DNA of 41,641 nucleotides, from positions 1 through 41,641 of the forward strand of contig CAZFLY010000021.1 in assembly GCA_964519995.1 (NCBI GenBank). Reading direction: 5' to 3'. Below are positions 24,642 through 32,688 of this stretch, piece after piece (position 1 is the stretch's first letter; each line of letters opens with the position of its first letter). The notes beneath the pieces are model-generated. The model saw only the letters and a list, made by a program, of their open reading frames with translations. It did not search any database and was not told the DNA's origin. Origin of the DNA: CAZFLY01 sp964519995 (lineage in GTDB: Bacteria > Planctomycetota > Phycisphaerae > Sedimentisphaerales > Anaerobacaceae). The position numbers and the translations under genes are program-made.

Positions 24642-26609
24642 TTAGACTTGTTTTTTTATATAAATATGTTCGTATTTCTTGCTCAGCGGCTCGAATGACT
24701 TACCGCCACCAATCATAAATTTCGGGAAGAATTCCACGTATTGCAATCTCAGTGTGTGGACAAAGGCCCCAAGCGTATTGATGGCAAGGTTAAACAAATG
24801 CCCACCAACGAATACCAGTATCATGACAACGATGCCAATACCGTAGGGAATTTTGCCTGTGATCTCAGCGATAACGTTGATGGCCATTGCCAAGCCTGCT
24901 GTCACCATGCCCAGAGCCATCAATCGCAAGTAGCTCAACACGTCACCCATATAGAATATTGTGCTGAAAACATTATAGAGACCCATGCCGAGCCGGCCGG
25001 CCCAGCCGCCTTCGCGGTGACTGAAGAGCAGGATTATAGCCGCGGGCACAATTGCTATGAACCCAAATATTCGCCCAATATCTTTCGGAACAGCGCCGAA
25101 TTTGCTTGCCAGAAATAGTACAATCGAGTTGAGCATAACCAGCCAGGTAAGCTTGTCGCAAACCGCTGCAACATAGTCTCTTCGTTTGAGACTATGAACA
25201 AAAGCTATTACTAATCCTGTCATAATTTGCAAATAACCCAGCGTTAGTGAGATCTTGAAGAAAATCATCGGGTTCTCAAGAGGATCAAACCACATCATTT
25301 TCTTTCTTACCGGCTCCAGAGACGGGATGAACTTCTGGATGGCATCGCCAAACCAGCCTCCGGTTAGGGCGCCGGCAATAATTGTCGCAGCCGCGCAAAT
25401 CCCCAGCATCCACATTAGCTTTTTGTCGCCCTGAATTTTCCTAATAAAGAATATCATTAGTCCAATGATAACAAGCCCGTATCCGGCATCAGTCAGACAC
25501 AGTCCAAAGAAAATTGCAAAAAATGGCGCCAAATACTTAGTTGGGTCCACTTCAAAATAACGCGGCATACCATAAAGTCGGGTTATCACCTCAAACGGTT
25601 TGATAACATTTTTGTTCTCTATCTCAACCGGAACTTCTTCGCCTTCGGTCGGTTTGATTTTTATTAGACTTGATGCTTCAAAGCTCGATACGATTTTCTC
25701 CAACTGCTGGTACTTATTTGTTTTCACCCAACCTTCCAAAAGGATTGTGTGCTCAGTAGCCGGTGCTGTGTCTCTGGTTTGTTCTCTGTTTGAGAGATTG
25801 CTATAGTGATCGTAAAGAACCTCCAGCTTAAGTAGATTCTTACTTAATGCTATGGCGAGTTTTATCTGGTTCTGTAGTCTTTCTTTCGCCTGTTCCAGTT
25901 TTTCGGTGTATTCTTGAATCAACTGTGCAACGGTGCCAGCCATATGCTCGAAGCTGACGGACTCGAACTCAACCGCACGTAACAGTTTCTGTACATTGTC
26001 AGCCGTTTCCTTAAGCGACACGATGATACAGGCATACCTATTGCCGGCAGTACCTACTTGCTGAACCGCACTGCCGAGCTCTGCTAATTTTTCCTGTGCC
26101 TGCTCAAAGTGCTGAGTTGGTATAAGTCCTACCCATGACGTGGTCTTTTGAAGACTACTGATTTCCTCAACCGGTGTTTCAAGAGATGCCCATGGCTGTA
26201 GTATTTCCAACGTACTATGCAGGTTGTCAATTTCATCTCTGGTTTTGTCTATTGACGATTCGAGCTGCTCGGACTTATCGAGGACGGTCATTATGTTCTG
26301 ATCATGGACAACCTCGTTGTAGGAGTTTTCATCTACGACGATTCGAGGTGATAAAACGCCAGCGAGGCCTTTTTGGGCTTTGGCGTAGCCACCCAAAAAA
26401 GCTATGCTTTTTTGCAGTCGGTTTATCAACGATTCAATGTCGCGGCGTTGTTCCTTTGGAGGGGCCAATTCGGGCGAGTCCTTGCTGATCATTGCCTCAT
26501 CTGCGTTGAGAATGTGACAGATTCCTTCGGCCTGCAAGGCTTCGAGAAGCTCCGAAGCCTGGTTGCGATGGGTGACGATTATTATTTTCGTCATCTGTGC
26601 TATGGCCAT
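24642..26609 (-). CDS. atpI: V/A-type ATP synthase subunit I (membrane stator)
   Basis: A 655-aa protein. The N-terminal half is soluble and coiled-coil rich. The C-terminal half (about 330-640) has seven or eight transmembrane helices. The essential Arg that faces the c-ring lies in SYLRLMALGMVTAGLAMAIN. I chose the ATG at 26607-26609 (MAIAQMTKIII), with AGAGG six bases upstream, over an in-frame TTG six bases earlier. The H stop codon is two bases before this ATG. Confidence 0.93.
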   Translation of the reverse strand: MAIAQMTKIIIVTHRNQASELLEALQAEGICHILNADEAMISKDSPELAPPKEQRRDIESLINRLQKSIAFLGGYAKAQKGLAGVLSPRIVVDENSYNEVVHDQNIMTVLDKSEQLESSIDKTRDEIDNLHSTLEILQPWASLETPVEEISSLQKTTSWVGLIPTQHFEQAQEKLAELGSAVQQVGTAGNRYACIIVSLKETADNVQKLLRAVEFESVSFEHMAGTVAQLIQEYTEKLEQAKERLQNQIKLAIALSKNLLKLEVLYDHYSNLSNREQTRDTAPATEHTILLEGWVKTNKYQQLEKIVSSFEASSLIKIKPTEGEEVPVEIENKNVIKPFEVITRLYGMPRYFEVDPTKYLAPFFAIFFGLCLTDAGYGLVIIGLMIFFIRKIQGDKKLMWMLGICAAATIIAGALTGGWFGDAIQKFIPSLEPVRKKMMWFDPLENPMIFFKISLTLGYLQIMTGLVIAFVHSLKRRDYVAAVCDKLTWLVMLNSIVLFLASKFGAVPKDIGRIFGFIAIVPAAIILLFSHREGGWAGRLGMGLYNVFSTIFYMGDVLSYLRLMALGMVTAGLAMAINVIAEITGKIPYGIGIVVMILVFVGGHLFNLAINTLGAFVHTLRLQYVEFFPKFMIGGGKSFEPLSKKYEHIYIKKQV

Positions 26610-26611
26610 GG

Positions 26612-26917
26612 TCAACCTCTAAGGTAACTTGTTACCTTTGCGATGGCCTTGGCCATTTTGGGTTCTGCCTTGGCTCGCAAATCCTGCTGATGTCGCAGTG
26701 CCTGAGTTTTAATCTTCTCTGCTTCGGCAAGGCCTTGTTTTTTTGCCTCGGCCACAGCCGCTTCAATCACCTTTTTTCTTTTCTGCTCTGCCTCTTGAAG
26801 CTGTTGCTGTCGATTTTGTCGAGCCTGCTCGGCCAGTTTAGCTGCATCAGCATTGGCTTGGTCAATTGTTTGCTGGGCCTGCGCTTCAGACTCTTTTATC
26901 TTTCGTATGAGTTCCAT
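26612..26917 (-). CDS. atpH: V/A-type ATP synthase subunit H (peripheral stalk coiled coil)
   Basis: A 101-aa, almost wholly alpha-helical protein rich in Ala, Glu, Lys and Gln (for example IDQANADAAKLAEQARQNRQ), as in archaeal subunit H. It forms a coiled coil with subunit E. It is first in the operon. GGGAG lies 6 nt before the ATG. A possible promoter (TTGCTT, 16 bp, TAATAT) lies just upstream at about 26960-26990, read by eye only. Confidence 0.8.
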   Translation of the reverse strand: MELIRKIKESEAQAQQTIDQANADAAKLAEQARQNRQQQLQEAEQKRKKVIEAAVAEAKKQGLAEAEKIKTQALRHQQDLRAKAEPKMAKAIAKVTSYLRG

Positions 26918-27284
26918 TTGTGCTCCCGGCCATGCTCTAAATTGTCATAATAAAGAGTCTTACTGTATATTATCGTTCGGCAACTGGCAAGCAAAACCCT
27001 GAATTCCAAAAATATCAGCTTTTGTGAAGGGCCGATTTTACCTTTATAAGTTCTACATTCAGCCGGCTATTGTTAAAGACCCTGATATTATGGTCGTGTT
27101 AAGGCACAAATTTTTTGCAAAATTACCCTTTGCTGAATGGAGTTTCGTTGCGTTCCACCCGATAAAGTGAGAGGGTCGTAACCATTATTACCGTTCATCT
27201 TATAAGGTGCGTGGACAGCAAATCACCTTAACATAGTTTGAGAAATAGGAGCGGATTATTGGCCAACGTTTGTGGTTCACAGAA
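26918..27284. promoter_or_regulatory. Divergent control region between the ATPase operon and parA
   Basis: A 367-bp gene-free stretch that must carry the promoters of the minus-strand ATPase operon and the plus-strand parA. It contains an inverted repeat TAAGGTG (27203-27209) / CACCTTA (27224-27230) with a 14-nt centre, 55 bp before the parA start. It could be an operator or RNA hairpin. No other structure stands out. Confidence 0.4.
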
Positions 27285-28085
27285 ATGAGAACAATAGCGA
27301 TAGCGAATCACAAGGGCGGCTGTGGTAAGACAACTACGGCTACGAATCTTGCGGCAGCATCTGCCATGCTGGGCAAACGGGTTCTGCTGATCGACCTCGA
27401 CCCACAGGCACACACTACTATCGGGTTGGCCTATGCACCGGAGACTGTGAAAAAAAGTATTGGCGATGTCCTAATCAATCCGCAAATTTCAATGTCTGAA
27501 GCTGCAAAACAAACAGACATAGAATGGCTTAAATTCGTGCCCGGCAGCATCTCACTTGCAAACACCGAACTCGAGATGAGCAGCATACTCGGAAAGCAGT
27601 TTGTTTTGGCCGAAAGACTAAGGACTGTGCGGGATGAATATGATCTTTGCATCATTGACTGCTTACCTTCGCTGGGCCTGTTAACGGTAAATGCACTAGT
27701 GGCAAGTACCGATGTAATTGTGCCCGTTCAGGTGCATTACTATGCGTTGGAGGGTCTAACACGATTAATTGAGACAATCCACATTGTAAGAGAGCGGTTT
27801 TGTCCTTGCTTTGTGAAGATACTGGGGATGTTGTTGACTTTTGTCGAAGACAGGCCTCTTTTTACCAGACAAATTCAGCAACAATTGCGTGCATCCTTCG
27901 GGGATTTGGTGTTTGACACCGTTATTCATAAGTGTATAAGGCTGACCGAAGCCCCAAGTGTCGGTCGGCCGGTTCTAACACATGCCCCTGAAAGCAGAGC
28001 AGCCGCTGAGTACGAAGCCCTATCCAAAGAAGTAATGGCGCGGATCCAAGCCAAAGAGCTCATACACAGCGAAACACAGGGATAG
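27285..28085 (+). CDS. ParA/Soj-type ATPase (orphan)
   Basis: A 266-aa protein of the ParA/MinD superfamily. The deviant Walker A loop KGGCGKTTTATNLA lies near the N-terminus, followed by LIDLDPQAHTT and CIIDCLPSLGLLTVNAL. The usual DxPPSLG is DCLPSLG here. Proteins of this family use ATP-driven dimerisation on DNA to position chromosomes, plasmids or protein clusters. I chose the ATG at 27285 because MRTIAIANHKGG is the usual start. No parB lies next to it, so it may be an orphan that positions something other than the chromosome. Confidence 0.85.
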   Translation: MRTIAIANHKGGCGKTTTATNLAAASAMLGKRVLLIDLDPQAHTTIGLAYAPETVKKSIGDVLINPQISMSEAAKQTDIEWLKFVPGSISLANTELEMSSILGKQFVLAERLRTVRDEYDLCIIDCLPSLGLLTVNALVASTDVIVPVQVHYYALEGLTRLIETIHIVRERFCPCFVKILGMLLTFVEDRPLFTRQIQQQLRASFGDLVFDTVIHKCIRLTEAPSVGRPVLTHAPESRAAAEYEALSKEVMARIQAKELIHSETQG

Positions 28086-28120
28086 CAGCAGGTGGTTGCT
28101 GGTTCCTCTCGGCCCGGGGT

Positions 28121-29080
28121 TTATTCGCTTGCCTCGGGCGAGCACATAATATAGTCCATGACCTTGCTTAAATTGGCTGTGGCGACGGCAACGGTGCAAT
28201 CTGCCGCTCCATAATATAGATGCAACTTATCGGTTTCTTTATGAACGATGGCGCCTGTAGGAAACACAACGCCACTGACATCGCCGACTCGTTCATAATA
28301 CGCCTCAGGTCCTAATACCCATTCGTCACTTCGGCGTAGGACTTTCCAGGGCGAGTTCAGGTCAAGAAGTGCCAGTCCGACGCGATATATCTGCCCTGCG
28401 GTTGTACTACGGACACCATGATAGAAGAGCAACCATCCTTGAGGTGTTTCAATGGGTTGACAGGCAAGGCCGACTCTGTGACAGTCCCAATAGGCGGCTC
28501 TTGTCCTTATCAGCAGTTGATGGTCGCCCCAGTGTTTCAGATCGGGTGAGAAGCTAAGCCAAATGTGGGCTTCGCCTCTGACGATGGGGCGGTGAATCAG
28601 TGCAAACCGTCCGCCGAATCTGCAAGGAAACAGACAGGCATCTTTGTCCTCCGGTGGCAGCAGGGAGCCCAGCCGAGCAAAGGTCCTGAAGTTATTAGTA
28701 ATCGCCAGAGAAATCACCGGCCCACTTTCGCTGAAAGAGACGTAGGTGACAGCGAATTGCTTTTGCTCTTCGAGCCAGACGATACGGGGATCTTCCAGTC
28801 CCCACTTTTCTTCGCGGGAACTCTGGTCAGCCAGCAGAGTTGGTGCAGAATCGACCTGCCAGTCTGTAAATCCATCTGGACTGCGGGCAACAGTCAGATG
28901 TGAAAAACCTCGCATATCCTCGACCCGAATCAGTAGAAGCGTCTCGGTGTTCAACTTTGCTGCTGCCGGATTGAATACAGCGTTGGCTGGGTAAGGCCAG
29001 TCTTCCGGTGATAGTATGGGATTGCCCTGATACTTCTTGAAAAGATTATGTGCTTTCTGTTCGCGTGAACACTCAGTCAT
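28121..29080 (-). CDS. Glycoside hydrolase family 130 (mannoside phosphorylase/hydrolase type)
   Basis: A 319-aa five-bladed beta-propeller protein. Family hallmarks are GNPILSPEDWPYPANAVFNP at the start, LLLIRVEDMRGFSHLTVARS, and WGLEDPRIVW, which carries the conserved Asp that acts as proton donor. GH130 enzymes cleave or phosphorolyse beta-mannosides. Subfamily, and hence phosphorylase versus hydrolase activity, cannot be settled by eye. It is convergent with parA with a 35-bp gap, and has no carbohydrate-uptake neighbours. Confidence 0.85.
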   Translation of the reverse strand: MTECSREQKAHNLFKKYQGNPILSPEDWPYPANAVFNPAAAKLNTETLLLIRVEDMRGFSHLTVARSPDGFTDWQVDSAPTLLADQSSREEKWGLEDPRIVWLEEQKQFAVTYVSFSESGPVISLAITNNFRTFARLGSLLPPEDKDACLFPCRFGGRFALIHRPIVRGEAHIWLSFSPDLKHWGDHQLLIRTRAAYWDCHRVGLACQPIETPQGWLLFYHGVRSTTAGQIYRVGLALLDLNSPWKVLRRSDEWVLGPEAYYERVGDVSGVVFPTGAIVHKETDKLHLYYGAADCTVAVATANLSKVMDYIMCSPEASE

Positions 29081-29249
29081 ATTTTAAGTTCCAAAAACTT
29101 CCAAGTGCAAGATTGCATAGAATCCGGCAATCAGAGGCCCACCGAGGAAAATTCTACAATTTCTATCCGAACCAGTTTAATTTATATCTAAATTACATCG
29201 GCAAATGGCCTGATTTTCTGTAGATGAATGTGCAAATCTTAGATTTCTA

Positions 29250-31472
29250 CTATGTCCTTACAAGCTGTGTTTCGTATAGTCTTTGGTATAAAGGGCAGGA
29301 CTGCATTAACTTATTGTGCTGATCCTGAGCGATTATCTGTCCATCATCCATGACTACTATCACATCTGCGGTAATGACTGTGCTGAATCTGTGCGCTATT
29401 ATAAAGCTGGTCCTGTCCTGCATGATTTCTTCGATGGCGTTGTGAATCTTTGCTTCGCTTTCAGCGTCGACCTGACTTGTGGCCTCATCAAAAATCAGGA
29501 TGGAGGGATTTTTCAGAATTGCCCTGGCCATGGCGATTCTTTGCAGTTGGCCGCCACTTAGACCCATGCCGTGTTCGCCTATTACTGAATCGTAACCATC
29601 AGGTAAAAGACAAATGAACTCATGGGCAAATGCACGTTTGGCTGCAGCGATGATTTCCTTTCTTGTAGCGCCGGGCTTAGCATAAGCAATGTTGACGGCT
29701 ATAGTGTCGTTAAATGTCACTATGTTTTGCGTGACCATCCCAATCTGTTCTCGCAGACTGGATAGAGTTACATCGCGGATATCCTGTCCATCTATAAGTA
29801 TTTGGCCACTGTCAGGATCATAAAATCTCGGTATCAGGTTTGCCAGAGTAGTTTTGCCTGAGCCGTTTGGTCCTACTATCGCAACATTGTGTCCGGCACT
29901 TACAGTTAAGTTGACTTCCTTAAGTACCGGTCTGACGCTGCCCGGATAGGCGAAAACGACGTCTTTGAATTCAATCTTGTTCCTAAGATTAGGCAGTTTA
30001 ATCATATCGGGCATTTCCAGTTCGACAGGTTGATCCAGAGCGGCAAATACTCTTTCAGCAGCGGCGTTTGCCTGCTGGATTTTGTTCCAGATGTCACTTG
30101 TTTTGCGTACAGCATCTGCTGATGCGCCCATTAAAATCAGCATCGTAAAAAATTCCGGGCTGTCGATTCGGCCTTGTGTAACCCAGTACACACCGGCTAT
30201 TAGCGCAGCCGAGCCGGCAATCATTCCAAGAACCTCCAGAACGGGATTAGTGGCGGCGTCAACCTTGGATATCTTTAAAAGTTGCCTTATCAGTCTTTTG
30301 TTTATAGCTCTGAAGGTTTGTTGTTCATGTTGTTGCTGGTTGTATACCTTTACGATTTTCAGTCCTGCCATTGTTTCCTGAAGCTTGCCGAGCATTTGTG
30401 AACTGGCAATTAGAGATTTTCCTGTAGCTCGTTTCATTTTTCTGCCGAAGTTGGCCAGAAGTACCAGTACCAACGGTGCACCACAAAAGAAAATCAGCGT
30501 TAGCTGCCAGTTCAGTATTGCTGCAGCGCCCAACATAAATAGTGCGTTGAGCGGCTCTCGAAGTGCTTTTCCAAGCATTACTTTTATTGCCTGGGCCATT
30601 GAGGTCGTGTCGCGGACGATTCTACTGACAATGTCACTTGGACGCTCGACTGCAAAGAACCCGATCGGCATATATGTTAGGTGTGCAAAGACATCCTCTC
30701 GTAGTTTATTTATTCCGACCTGGACTATTTTTTGAGCCATGTAGTCCTGATAGAATTTAGCAAGGCATCGAATCACAGTCACTACCCCCATAGCCAGTAT
30801 GATGAAGACCACCGCTTTGATTTTGCTCTGTGCAGTTTGCTCTCTTGGCAGTAACTCCGCCACCCGTTGTGCACGACTGACAAGAGCTATCTTGATTTTC
30901 CATTTGAGGCGATGGCTGCTGCGCCACTGCAGGCTGTCTATGTAGGGCTTGTTGTCTGGCGTATTGAGCGTTAGCGTTTTGTCTTCCAGAATATTATCTT
31001 TGTTCAATCGTTTGAGCTGGACCGTAAGGGTCTTTTGTTTGTTCGTAGCCAGCTCTTCAAGCAGACGTGTGAATGGTATATTGGTGACATCATCATGGGT
31101 TAGAAGCTCACCTATGCCGACAATTCTATCAGCCGGTCTGACGCCAGCCATTTCAGCCAGGCTGTTTTTTTTGATGTTGGTGACAAGGAGCTGATATGCA
31201 AGGCTCTGGTTTTCTATATTGCCGAAATCTACGGTTGTGGGACTGTAGAATTCCAGACCGTAATGGTACTCACACGCCTTTCTATCGATCCATCCTTGCA
31301 GACCTTCGCTGCCCATCATCACCTTGAGCAGCGGTATTATCGTCAGGAAGCTCAGCGACAAAAGAGCGGCGATAAGCACGGCGCTAAAAACTACAACAAT
31401 GATGCGGGGCCATTGCGGCCAGATATATTTGAATACTCGCCTAAAGTCTTTCATCCAGTAGAATTTCTCCAT
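29250..31472 (-). CDS. MsbA-like ABC exporter with inserted PDZ-like domain
   Basis: A 740-aa half-transporter. The first membrane helix is at about 22-50. A soluble insert at about 60-215 follows, with a PDZ-like core (SLAEMAGVRPADRIVGIGE, about 104-122). The remaining five helices are at about 218-470. The nucleotide-binding domain (about 500-740) has GPNGSGKTT, LSGGQLQRIAMARAI and ILIFDEATSQVD. MsbA-type proteins flip lipids such as lipid A. The insert lies on the periplasmic side between helices 1 and 2 and makes this exporter about 150 residues longer than usual. It probably works as a homodimer. Confidence 0.85.
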   Translation of the reverse strand: MEKFYWMKDFRRVFKYIWPQWPRIIVVVFSAVLIAALLSLSFLTIIPLLKVMMGSEGLQGWIDRKACEYHYGLEFYSPTTVDFGNIENQSLAYQLLVTNIKKNSLAEMAGVRPADRIVGIGELLTHDDVTNIPFTRLLEELATNKQKTLTVQLKRLNKDNILEDKTLTLNTPDNKPYIDSLQWRSSHRLKWKIKIALVSRAQRVAELLPREQTAQSKIKAVVFIILAMGVVTVIRCLAKFYQDYMAQKIVQVGINKLREDVFAHLTYMPIGFFAVERPSDIVSRIVRDTTSMAQAIKVMLGKALREPLNALFMLGAAAILNWQLTLIFFCGAPLVLVLLANFGRKMKRATGKSLIASSQMLGKLQETMAGLKIVKVYNQQQHEQQTFRAINKRLIRQLLKISKVDAATNPVLEVLGMIAGSAALIAGVYWVTQGRIDSPEFFTMLILMGASADAVRKTSDIWNKIQQANAAAERVFAALDQPVELEMPDMIKLPNLRNKIEFKDVVFAYPGSVRPVLKEVNLTVSAGHNVAIVGPNGSGKTTLANLIPRFYDPDSGQILIDGQDIRDVTLSSLREQIGMVTQNIVTFNDTIAVNIAYAKPGATRKEIIAAAKRAFAHEFICLLPDGYDSVIGEHGMGLSGGQLQRIAMARAILKNPSILIFDEATSQVDAESEAKIHNAIEEIMQDRTSFIIAHRFSTVITADVIVVMDDGQIIAQDQHNKLMQSCPLYQRLYETQLVRT

Positions 31473-31621
31473 TATCTAAATACACGGCGAATAATTTTTT
31501 TCTCCATGTATTATTTAATGTCCGCCAGGGCCCAGGAACAGTAACAAAATTGCCCATTGCGGTCAAGCACAAAGCTTTCGTTGACAGTTGAGAGTGCCTT
31601 TGGTATTTAAGATGCCGTTAG

Positions 31622-32254
31622 ATGATAGTTGAGCGTTTGATATTGGGTGCGTACGAGACTAACTGCTATATTTTGCGTAGCAGCGAGACAGCCACGGATT
31701 GTCTTATTATTGATGCTGGCTTCGATGGCGATAAGTTGGTCGGCTTTCTCAGGCAGCACAATTTCAATCCTGTCGCTTTGGTCCTCACGCACGGCCATAT
31801 CGACCACATAGCGGGTGTTATTGCTTTGCGGACGGAATTCCCAGACATTAAAGTTTATATCCACGAGCTTGATGCCGATATGTTTACGCGTCCTGAGCAG
31901 AATCTTTCGGCCTTTGCAGGCTATTCGTTTACTACTGAACCAGCAGATTCAATTATCCGAGACGGTGACATAATCGAGAAAGCTGGTGTAAAGTTCCAGG
32001 TGCTTCATACACCAGGCCACACGTCAGGGGGGATAAGTTTGTATTCGGAACAGGACGGTATTGCTTTTGTCGGGGACGCTTTGTTTGCCGGCTCAGTGGG
32101 AAGAACAGATTTTCCTGGTGGTGATATGGCACGACTGATAGCTGGCATAAAGGATAAGCTCCTGAAATTGCCGGACAAGACTGTTGTTTATCCAGGCCAT
32201 GGTCCTGCGACGACAATAGGTGAGGAAAAAGTACACAACCCATTCTTCCAGTAA
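31622..32254 (+). CDS. MBL-fold metallo-hydrolase (glyoxalase II-like)
   Basis: A 210-aa metallo-beta-lactamase-fold enzyme. The metal-binding motif THGHIDHIAG lies at about 56-65, followed by LHTPGHTSGG, GDALFAGSVGRTD and YPGHGPATTIGEEK, which together make the full dinuclear metal site. Members of this short group hydrolyse thioesters (glyoxalase II-like) or related substrates; the exact substrate is unclear. It is divergent from the ABC exporter gene. Start ATG at 31622. Confidence 0.85.
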   Translation: MIVERLILGAYETNCYILRSSETATDCLIIDAGFDGDKLVGFLRQHNFNPVALVLTHGHIDHIAGVIALRTEFPDIKVYIHELDADMFTRPEQNLSAFAGYSFTTEPADSIIRDGDIIEKAGVKFQVLHTPGHTSGGISLYSEQDGIAFVGDALFAGSVGRTDFPGGDMARLIAGIKDKLLKLPDKTVVYPGHGPATTIGEEKVHNPFFQ

Positions 32255-32688
32255 TCCTGTTCTGTTGTTACCAGTCCCGCACCAATTCCGCGTGGGCCCA
32301 AGTTTGATTGGTGCCGCACGACAGTGTTCAAAGTATTTTAACCCCGCGTTCCGAACGGAGTTTACTGGTGGACACCGATGATTCGCATTCAAGCCACCAC
32401 TATAGCTAAAATCCCGTCCGATAACAGCGGAGCATTATTGCAAAAGGCTGGGTGGACAAAAAAAGCCCAGTTCTGTGAGCCCCACAATAGCCCATTAAAC
32501 ACTGTTTTGTAACTACCGCGTATAGAAATCCGCAAATCGGCCTGCTCTATCTAAACGAACGATTTGCTCCTGTCGATATAGCACCAATATCCTTTGTATT
32601 CCCAGAGAGATACTGCTATGCCAATTTTTCTGGGTCAAATAAAGGCAGAATATACTATGTCAACACGCTTGATTTAGGGGTATCGATC
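32255..32688. other. 434-bp intergenic region before the TonB-dependent receptor
   Basis: No gene is supported. It contains a perfect 8-bp inverted repeat GCACCAAT (32279-32286) / ATTGGTGC (32307-32314) with the palindrome GGGCCC in its centre, about 25 bp after the MBL gene, without a T tract. No cobalamin or other riboswitch hallmark (such as the B12-box GCCACTG) was found. Confidence 0.5.

Noticed and set aside
32255..32688. A possible cobalamin riboswitch before the TonB-dependent receptor
   Set aside because: The B12-box and other conserved elements were not found; only an unrelated inverted repeat is present.
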